This document shows positions 55,992 to 64,000 of a DNA stretch of 64,000 bases, one piece after another. Every line of letters begins with the position of its first letter. Position 1 is the first letter of the stretch. Source of the stretch: Halicephalobus mephisto (Eukaryota > Nematoda > Chromadorea > Rhabditida > Panagrolaimidae); NCBI GenBank assembly GCA_009193035.1, contig SWDT01000031.1:124001-188000 (forward strand), in the 5' to 3' direction. Both the position numbers and the translations under genes were made by a program. The notes under the pieces were generated by a model, which was not told the origin of the DNA, did not search any database, and saw nothing but the letters and a program-made list of their open reading frames with translations.

Positions 55992-57789
55992 TTAGTTAAA
56001 TTCGGCTTGAGCTAAGATATCAAAGTAGCCAGTTAGTGGATTAATGGTCTTAGAACAGAGATCGAGAGCTTGGATTTTCTGATTTCCGATGAAGAAATCA
56101 TCAATTCGGAAAAGTTTTAATTTTTCTTTTAATTTTTGTTCTTCTGGAGTTCTCAAAGCCGCGATGACGACATGAGGACTGAAATCGTAGTTCTTCGACG
56201 GGCTCAATCCGTGTTCTTTGAAGGCTTCTATCATTATCCCTAAATTCGATTTTTTATTTTTCAAAAATTAAATTTTTACAAAAAAGTTTTAAAACTAATT
56301 TTTTAATTTTTTATTCGATTACTGTAAATTTTCGAGATTTTTTATAAAATTATAAAATGGTTCAAAAATTTCTGAGATTTTAGAAATTTCCAGAATTTTT
56401 AATTCAATTGTGGAAAATTCTAAGTTTTCAAATTTTCTAACTCGATTCCGAAGAGTCCTAAAAGTTTTTATCAAATTTTAAAAGTTTTCAGAATTTTTAT
56501 CCAGATTCTGGAAAATTCTAAAAACTTATGAAATTTTAAAAGTTTTCAGAATTCCAAAAACATCAAATTTTAAAAGTTTTTAGAATTATTATCTAGATTT
56601 TAGAAAATTCGGAAAGCTTTTATCAAATTTTAAAAGTTTTCAGAATTCAAAACTCGATTCTGGAAAATTCCAAAAACATCAAATTTTGGAATTTTTCAGA
56701 ATTATTATCTAGATTTTAAAAAATTCCAAAAACTTATCAAATTTTGGAAGTTTTCAGAATTATTATCTAGATTTTAGAAAATTCCAAAAATTTATCAAAT
56801 TTTAGAAATTTTCAGAATTATTATCTAGATTTTAAAAAATTCCAAAAACAACAAATTTTGGAAGTTTTCAGAATTATTATCTAGATTTTAAAAAATTCCA
56901 AAAACATCAAATTTTGGAAGTTTTTAGAATTATTATCTAGATTCCGAAGAATCCTAAAAGTTGGCAAGAGAATTGCCTCGATATGAGTTTTCAAGAATTT
57001 CCAGAATCCTAATTGTAGATATTCATTTTGAATTTCTGAGATTCAGGAAGATTCTAGGAATTTTGAATTTTTTTAACTTTATACTTAAAAAAATCAAAAA
57101 CATACTGTAAAAACTATCAATTTTTTCTGCCGATTCAACCGTGGGCAAAAAAACCAAAAAATTATCGTCGTTGAAGGTGTCTAAGCCTTGGAAGGACAAA
57201 TTGAAACTTCCAAAATGCCAGACGTAGGATTCTGCCGAGATCTGTAGGGATTTTTGCGCTCTAAAAAGGCATACTGTAATTTGAAAAATACAATAATTTG
57301 AAAGATACTGTAATTAGAAAAATACAGTAATTTGAAAGATACTGTAATTAGAAAAATACAGTAATTTGAAAGATACTGTAATTTGAAGGATACTGTAATT
57401 TGAAGGATACTGTAATTAAAAAGATACAGTAGTTTGAAAGATACTGTAATTTGAAAGATACTGTAATCCACTTACTGTTTGAAGTTGATTTTCGAAATAT
57501 TGTAAAAATTGAAGGTCAAATGAAGCGAATTCAGCGGAATCAAGGTCTTCGAAAATCCGGAATCCAGAGCCCTGAGGGCCTTCTGGACGACCCTCACCCG
57601 GGACTGGATCTGCAAAATCCCCGGTTCATCCACACTAATACCGTAATCTATTACCTGTTTGTCGTCAATTTTGACAGAAACAAAAGTTTCTTTTTCGAAA
57701 ATTTCGAAATCTACAGTATCTTTTTCCAAAAAAAGTCCTTGACTAAAAACCAAAAAAACAAAAAAATTCAAAATCCAAACATAAATCAT
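55992..57789 (-). CDS. secreted/ER 2H phosphoesterase-like protein (AKAP7/ASCC1 type)
   Basis: Three exons on the minus strand, 57789-57476, 57260-57106 and 56239-55992, with phases that match throughout, give 238 residues. The ATG lies shortly after a TTTATTACAG acceptor. Residues 1-18 (MIYVWILNFFVFLVFSQG) are a typical signal peptide. The first 2H motif is HLTF at 90. The middle reads NLSFQGLDTFNDDNFLVFLP, the fold's conserved G(L/V)xxMNDD-type strand-turn of AKAP7/ASCC1-like members. The second motif is SPHVVIAAL, His 179. 2H enzymes cut or form 2',3'- or 2',5'-phosphodiester bonds with two His-x-Thr/Ser motifs. Here the second motif is His-Val-Val, lacking the hydroxyl residue, so activity may be altered or lost. 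A signal peptide is unusual for this mostly nuclear/cytosolic family. Fold assignment is from motif pattern only. Confidence 0.75.
56280..57100. repeat. array in intron 2 of the 2H gene, about 58-bp unit
   Basis: At least eight copies of ATTATTATCTAGATTTTAAA and ATTCCAAAAACATCAAATTT with TTGGAAGTTTTCAGA. Each copy contains a TTTTCAG acceptor-like string in + orientation, opposite to the gene. Confidence 0.75.
57270..57475. repeat. array in intron 1 of the 2H gene, 17-bp unit
   Basis: About eleven units of GAAAGATACTGTAATTT or GAAAAATACAGTAATTT, again the TACTGTA core in both orientations. Confidence 0.8.
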
Positions 57790-57949
57790 CCTCGACCTCT
57801 TCAGTGGACTATACTGTAATAAACTCAATGAAAAAGGGATTTTTGAAAAATTTCTGTCTTTAACAAGACCGTGAGTAAACTACGCCCCTTGCGTCATACC
57901 TGTTCCTCAGGAAATGTCAGTTTCCTATTTTTAAAAATGACCTTGTCAT

Positions 57950-58290
57950 CTGTGGTCACAAAAAAATATTAGAAATTACAAATAATTAAATTTTTTTAAA
58001 TTAAAAAAAAATAATTTAAAATTAACTTTCAACTATGATAAAAAAAATGTTAGAAATTACAAATAATTAAGATTTTTAAAAATTAAAAAAAATTAATTTA
58101 AAATTAACTTTCATCTGTGGTCACAAAAAAATATTAGAAATTACAAATAATTAAATTTTTTTAAATTAAAAAAAAATAATTTAAAATTAACTTTCAACTA
58201 TGATCACAAAAAAATATTAGAAATTACAAATAATTAAATTTTTAAAAATTAAAAAAAATTAATTTAAAATTAACTTTCATCTATGAGCAA
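57950..58290. repeat. about 84-bp tandem array, four copies
   Basis: Units contain ATATTAGAAATTACAAATAA and TTAAAATTAACTTTCA(A/T)CT, near identical. 58.3-58.55 kb is degenerate and 58.56-58.87 kb is T-rich low complexity (TTTAAATTTCTTTATTTT). Confidence 0.8.
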
Positions 58291-59029
58291 AAAAAATTAA
58301 AAACTTTTTTATTAAAAAAATTACAAATAATAAAGCTTTTAAAAAATTAATTTTAAAAAGACCCTTATGTATGACCACATAAAAAGCTTAAAAAACTCCT
58401 TGTTCAAAATTGCATTTAAAAAAATAAAATAATTAAAAGTATTATAAAAACAATCGCTTTCAAACAATAAAGAAATCCTACAGCGAATTTCTGATTTTCC
58501 TTCAAAAACGAATGGTCCGACTCTCGCTGGCTCCGTGCCCAATTTTCGACTTTCTTTGTTTTCAACATTTTTGTTTTTTTTTAATTTTTAAATTTATTTT
58601 TTTTTAAATTTATTTTTTTTTTAAATTTCTTTATTTTTCAAATTTCTTTATTTTAAAATTTCTTTATTTTTAAATTTCTTTATTTTTAAATTTTTTATTA
58701 ATATTTTTTACTTTTTTGATTAGTTTCTTTATGATTATATATATTTTTTAATTTCTTTTATTTTTAAACTTTTTCATTAATTTCTTTGTGATTTTATATA
58801 TTTTTTAATTTGTTTATTTTATTTTTTAATTTCTTCATTAACATTTATTATTTTGTAATTTTTCGATTTTTTTAAGTTATATTTTTCATCAGTTATCGAT
58901 TCGATTAATGAAACGATAAATATGACTAATTGATGAACTGTTACAACTCTTCTTGTGGGGCTGTACGACAGTTGTCCCCAGCGACGTTTGCTCCCCTCTG
59001 TTTCGTAAAATTTATCTCATTTATTTTAT

Positions 59030-59475
59030 ATCTATTTTTTAACAATTAAATTAATTTAATATCTTATTTAAATAGAAAAAGTTAATTTAAAAATAATTTC
59101 GAAATCAGTGAGAATTAAAAAGAAAAATAAGAAGCAAACACTGCTGGGGAGCAACTATTGTATATCTTCTAATTTATTTCGTTTTTATATGTATTTTTTA
59201 ACAATTGAATTAACTTAATATTTTATGTAAATAGGAAAAATTAATTTTAAAGGAATTTTGAAATCAGTGGGAATTAAAAAGAAAAATAAGAAGCAAACAC
59301 TGCTGGGGAGCAACTATTGTATAGCTTCTCATTTATTTCGTTTTTATATCTATTTTTTAACAATTGAATTAACTTAATATCTTATTTAAATAGAAAAAGT
59401 TAATTTTAAAGGAATTTTGAAATCAGTGAGAATTAAAAAGAAAAATAAGAAGCAAACACTGCTGGGGACAAATTA
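59030..59475. repeat. about 160-bp tandem triplication upstream of Skp1-like gene
   Basis: Three near-identical copies with GCAAACACTGCTGGGGAGCA (starts near 59133, 59293, 59452), AAAATAAGAAG and ATTAACTTAATATCTTAT. 59.48-59.92 kb beyond it is A/T-rich with no feature and leads to the leader of the next gene. Confidence 0.85.
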
Positions 59476-59953
59476 TTGTATAGCTGCTTATGTGATTTTT
59501 TTCTACGAATTATGAAACTATATTTGAGTGATTTTGCAGTGTTCGAAATTTTACAAAATGATATTTCTCTGATTTAATTTTTAATTTTTTTCCTTAATAT
59601 TTAGTATTTTTTAATTTATTTTCCATCTCGAATTTTTAAATTTATTTAATTTTTTGAATTTTCTTAATTGATTTTTTTACATTTTTTAACTTTTAATCAT
59701 TTTTTGCTTTAGAACTGTTCGATTGATTTCCCTTCAATTAGTCACATGCTTTTTTATCATTCTGTTCTCAACGTTTTTTATTTTATACGCGTTGTTTCGC
59801 TCAATTCATATATCCATTATGTTTTTTTTTGTTTTTCTTTGTTATTTTTTATTTAAATTCATCCATTGTTGTTAAATTTTATTTATAATTGAATTTAATT
59901 TTTGTTTTATATATGAAAATTCCAGGAAATTAACCAAAATCAGTGATTTTGAA

Positions 59954-60587
59954 ATGGGGAAAATCACTAAGATTCCATCAGATAAATCGACTCAATATAA
60001 ACTGCAATTTAATGATGGAAGGACTTTCGAACTTACGGAACATGATTTTCTGTTGTCTGGAATGCTTATGGACATGAGGAAAACTGGAGCTGTTTCTTCT
60101 GAATCGTGTCTTCCGGTCGAGGACTACGATTCCAGACCGTTTGAACTTATTCGTGATATTGTGAATTACGTAAAAAAGAAGAATTCGAAACTTTTTATAA
60201 AGTACCTAAATAACAAAGAAGTAAGGATTTTACTTTAAATTTTAATAATTAAGTCTGCAGATTCGAGGACACATGAATCCTGGATATATTCACATATTCA
60301 AAAATTACGAACCATCTGATGTTATTCATGCCGCTAATTTATCGGCTTTTATGTCGATGGAACTTCCTAAACGAGTCCTTATTTGGTATATTGCTGACTA
60401 TATTCGGAACAACACTAGCACGGTGGAGGATATTACGAAATTTCTTGGAGCTACTCCTTTAGACAAGGAAACTTGCATACAACATGGATTTGATGAAACA
60501 GACAACTTTTGGGAAGCTCATCCTGATGAATTTCAAGCTATTTTTGGAAAACCACACATGAAACCGACTTCATCAGCTTCGAATTGA
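59954..60587 (+). CDS. divergent Skp1-related protein
   Basis: Two exons, 59954-60220 and 60261-60587, phase 0 with a 40-bp intron, give 197 residues. An acceptor (AAAATTCCAG) 28 bases before the ATG fits trans-splicing. The N-terminal half (YKLQFNDGRTFELTEHDFLL, LPVEDYDSRPFELIRDIVNY) follows the Skp1 BTB/POZ-like pattern. The C-terminal half (VIHAANLSAFMSMELPKRVL, then IADYIRNNTSTVEDITKFLG and FDETDNFWEAHPDEF) matches the Skp1 dimerisation helices that bind F-box proteins. Skp1 proteins bridge F-box receptors and cullin in SCF ubiquitin ligases. Nematodes carry many divergent skr paralogs. Here the usual TPEE(I/L)R and NQWCE strings are replaced by STVEDIT and DNFWEAH, so partner range is probably changed. 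Family placement is good; the paralog cannot be named. Confidence 0.75.
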
Positions 60588-60599
60588 TTTTTTTAATGT

Positions 60600-61738
60600 A
60601 ATATTTTTTGATTTTTATTGTTTTTCGTCGATTTGCGAATGTGGAATTGTCCTAGGGGAAATTTATGAAAACGCGGTATATGGATTTATAAAAATTAAAT
60701 TTACTCAAGTTTGAATTATTAGAAATTTTAAATTTTGTAATTGAATGGTTTTTTAAATATATTAATTTTAAAATTAACAAAGATTTTCGAGATTTCAATA
60801 AATTTTGGAAATGGTTATATTTTTTTTTAATTTTTGAAAATGAAAAAATTTAGTTTAACATGTTCATCGATAATTTTTTTGATTAATCGTAGATTTTAAA
60901 TTTCGATTTTTTAAATGTTTTTTTGAAAAAAATCAAATTGATAATTTTGACATGAATAAAATTTTAATTTTTCAATTACTAATAAAAAACTTACATAAAG
61001 TTCATATTCGAGAAATATTCATAATTTTTCGTGGCAGGACTTTGATTTTTAAATTTTTATTTTTTGAAAAAAAAACCCAATGGTCTTGACATGAATAAAA
61101 TTTTAATTTTTTTATTATTAATAAAAACCTAGATGAAGTTCATATTTAAAAATCTGTTTGAAATCATTCGTTGCGGGACCTTCGAAAAATACTCATGATC
61201 TTTCGTGATAGGACTTTGATTTTTTCAAAAAATAAAAATTTAAAAATCAAATTGATAATTTTGATATAAATAAAATTTTAATTTTTCAATTATTAATAAA
61301 AACCTAGATGAAGTTCATATTTAAAAACCTGTTTGAAATCATTCGTTGCGGGACCTTCAGGAAATATTCATGATCTTTCGTTGCGGAACCACAGATTTTT
61401 TTAAATTTTTATTTTTAAAAAAATTCAAATTAATGGTTTTGACAAGAATAAAATTTTAATTTTTTTATTATAGGTTTGGTCAAAATTCTCACAAAAAAAA
61501 ATAGGTATTGATAAAAAAAAATTTTTGCAATATCTTTAATGGGACAATTTTTCCTTTTTTCGATAACGTCAGGTTTGGTCAAAAAAAAAGAAAATTTCGA
61601 AATTCTCATGATGAGTCAATTTTTTTATTTTTATTTAAAATTTTTTTTAATTTTTTTTAATTTTTATTTTAAATTTTTTTTATTTAAAATTTTTTTATTC
61701 AAATAAATAGAAACAAAAAAAATTAAATTTAATCAAAA
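60600..61738. repeat. A/T-rich intergenic DNA with about 170-bp units
   Basis: 61.00-61.45 kb repeats AAACCTAGATGAAGTTCATA, TTTGAAATCATTCGTTGCGG and GACATGAATAAAATTTTAATT three times. The remainder is A/T-rich. No gene seen. Confidence 0.6.
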
Positions 61739-64000
61739 ATGAAAATTATTTTTTTAATTTTTTTGATTTTTTTAAATTTTAAAATTTCGAATTCTATTCC
61801 GATCGCCCCTGTTCTGAAAATCGTCCGAATAGCCTACCGTATTGCGACGACCATCCAAGCCTTTCGAACTTCGTATTCCGATAATACTGTAATTCAGAAA
61901 TTTTACAGTAGTAAATTCGACTACAGTATACTTTTAGATCAACATTTTCAAACTGTAAGTTTTATTTTTAAACAAATTTAAAAATTCAAAGTACTTTAAA
62001 TTTTTTTTTGATATTTTTGAATAATTTCGAATCATTGTGCCTCAGGCTAAATAGGAAATTTTAAAACTTATTTAATTTTTTCTAAAAATCTAAAAAAAAT
62101 TATTTTTAAACCAGAAAGATTATAGAACAATCCAAATGCGGAATTACTGTAGGTTACTGTAGTTCTAAAAAGTTTCTAAAAATTCCCCTCGAGACAATTT
62201 CGCAGAAGTTTTACTTTTTATAGCTATGTGATTTCGAAATAACCATCTCTGAAAATCGAAAATTTGAGATTACTGTAGTTTCTAAAAATTCCCCTCGAGA
62301 CAATTTCGCAGAAGTTTTACTTTTTATAGCTATGTGATTTCGAAATAACCATCTCAGAAATCAAAAATTTTAGATTACTGTAGTTTCTGAAAATTTCCCT
62401 CGAGACAATTTCGCAGAAGTTTTACTTTTTTGATGACTGATTTCGAAATAACCATCTCAAAAAATCAAAAATTTTAGATTACTGTAGTTTCTGAAAATTT
62501 CACTTTTATGATGATTGATTTCGAAATAATCTTCTCAAAAATCAAAATTTTAGATTACTGTAGTTCCTAAGAAGTTCCTAAAATTCCCCTCGAGACAATT
62601 TCTTGAAATTTTTATTTTTACAATGATTTGACTGTTGCAGTAATCATCAATTTCAGCATATTAAACTTCCCTCTGAGATCCTGTTCGAAAGCATGTTGCA
62701 CTTTCTAAAAAACCCTTCGGAATTTTCAAAGAAAAATTTCATCAAAGATTGCGAAGAATACAGACCCAGTAATATCCTTCTAGTAAGTTCCATATTACGG
62801 TAGTCTATTTAATTTAATTATAATAATTTACTTTATTTAATTACAGTAATCTATTTAATTTAATTATAATAATTTGTTTTATTTAATTACAGTAATTTAT
62901 TTAATTTAGTTACAGTAATTTATTTTACTCAATTACAGTAGTCTATTCAATTCAGTTACAGTAATTTATTTTACTCAATTACAGTAGTTTATTCAATTTA
63001 GTTACAGTAATCTATTTAATTTAATTATAATATATTGTTTTATTTAATTACAGTAGTCTATTTAATTCAGTTACAGTAATTTATTTTACTCAATTACAGT
63101 AATTTACTTCTTCTGATTACAGTAATTTATTCAATTTAGTTACAGTAACTTACTTTATTTAATTACAGTAATTTATTTTACTCAATTACAGTAGTCTATT
63201 CAATTTAATTATAGTAATTTATTCAATTTCATTAGTTATTTTTATCTGATTACAGTAGTCTATTAAATCCAGTTACAGTAGTTTTTTTATTTAATTACAG
63301 TAATTTATTCAATTTAGTTACAGTAGTTTTTTTTATTTAATTACAGTAGTCTATTAAGTCCAGTTACAAAAATAATTATCTTCGGAAAAATTCATAGATT
63401 ACGGTATGTCATAGAAGATTGTGTACTTTTAGAAAATTCCGAAAATTAAATTTATTTTATTTTTGGTTCTGAGTGAGAAATTTTGACTTTTTTAAAATTA
63501 GTTTTAAACGAAATTTTGAATTTAATTTTTTCAGAAATTAAAAGTGATGCTTCAAGAAGAACCTAAAAGTTGGTTATTACGGTATTTTGAACACTACGAT
63601 TACGAAAGCAAACACGTCCAAGGGATCTCCATCAACATTCTTCTTTTCCTCCAGAAGCTCATCCATCCTACAGTACACTGTTTGGCCGTCGATGGACACG
63701 TTGATGGACGTCTTGATGAAGATGTTGATGGATTCGTTGATGGACGTGTTGATGGAGATGTTGATAAACACGTTGATGGACGTGTTGATAGACATGTTGA
63801 TGGACATGTTGATAGACACGTTGATAGACACGTTGATGGACGTCTTGATGGATTCATTGATAGACACGTTGATGGACATGAAGCAGAAAAAAACCGAACT
63901 TTGAATTTGATTAACGAAATTAATCAATTAATTGAGAACCACATACAGTATGCCGCTTACCGTTACTATAAATCTGAAAATTTCAAAAATATCCTGAAGA
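61739..64000 (+). CDS. secreted protein with tetrapeptide repeat, 3' partial
   Basis: Exons 61739-61954, 62657-62782 and 63535 to the window end, all phase 0, giving 269 residues so far. The frame stays open over all 466 bases of exon 3. Residues 1-19 (MKIIFLIFLIFLNFKISNS) are a clear signal peptide; the mature start would be IPIAPVLK. Exon 2 reads HIKLPSEILFESMLHFLKNP. Exon 3 reads KLKVMLQEEPKSWLLRYFEH, then at 166-228 a tetrapeptide repeat of the form VDGH/VDGR/VDRH, then NLINEINQLIENHIQYAAYR up to the edge. I know no family for it. The repeat keeps the frame (12-bp period) and is acidic-basic alternating. Both introns are filled with their own tandem arrays. The 3' end lies beyond 64000. 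Confidence 0.7.
62150..62600. repeat. array in intron 1 of the secreted-protein gene
   Basis: Four to five units of about 110 bp with CCCCTCGAGACAATTTCGCA, GAAGTTTTACTTTTTATAGC and ATTTCGAAATAACCATCTC. Confidence 0.8.
62790..63370. repeat. ATTACAGTAATTTA array in intron 2
   Basis: About 25 degenerate 22-bp units of TTATTTAATTACAGTAATT / CAATTTAGTTACAGTAG fill most of the intron. Confidence 0.85.
63688..63876 (+). repeat. in-frame 12-bp coding repeat
   Basis: About sixteen units of GTTGATGGACGT / GTTGATAGACAC encoding Val-Asp-Gly/Arg-His/Arg, inside exon 3 of the secreted-protein gene. A similar GTTGATGAAGTC array lies on the minus strand at 15.30-15.40 kb. Confidence 0.85.

Noticed and set aside
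63577..63927. Minus-strand frames with SINVSINMSIN or CPSTCLST repeats
   Set aside because: Complement of the coding repeat in the + strand secreted-protein exon, whose splice phase supports the + frame.

Overview
The window looks like nuclear DNA of a nematode, most likely Caenorhabditis or a close relative. Splice acceptors are of the TTTCAG type and donors GTAAGT/GTGAGT. Several start codons sit just behind an acceptor, as expected for spliced-leader trans-splicing. Introns and intergenic DNA are extremely A/T-rich and full of the short motif TACTGTA/TACAGTA. One gene is a clear hunchback-like (hbl-1) gene whose 3' UTR carries lin-4 and let-7 type sites. Species and chromosome cannot be fixed from the sequence alone.

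Layout. 0-5.3 kb is a compact block on the + strand: an SR-type splicing factor (595-1131), a HIPK-family kinase in four exons (1543-3671) and a small helical protein of unknown function (4117-5228). From 5.3 to 29.9 kb no convincing complete gene is seen. That stretch is A/T-rich low-complexity DNA and tandem arrays, broken by about eight islands of ordinary base composition of 100-700 bp, the largest at 22.36-23.06 kb. Because the next gene is the developmental regulator hbl-1 (29942-33533, +), I read the islands as candidate cis-regulatory elements. 34.4-55.9 kb is mostly repeat DNA: four copies of a TA-flanked MITE, several dispersed tandem families, a GC-rich minisatellite, and a few doubtful exons (43.2-44.7 kb minus, 46.1-46.4 kb plus, 50.1-50.4 kb minus, 53.1-53.3 kb minus). 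55.9-64 kb holds three better genes: a 2H-phosphoesterase-like protein with a signal peptide (57789-55992, minus), a divergent Skp1-related protein (59954-60587, +) and the first three exons of a secreted protein whose third exon contains a 12-bp/4-residue coding repeat and runs off the window (61739-64000, +).

The genes do not form one pathway. The strongest biology is the hbl-1 locus: coding exons with the hunchback-type middle and C-terminal zinc fingers, one lin-4 seed match and two let-7 sites with imperfect seed but strong 3' pairing just before the poly(A) signal, and a long island-studded upstream region. Exon structures were built by hand from splice signals and reading phase; no alignment or database search was run. 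Repeat boundaries are approximate unless exact bases are quoted.
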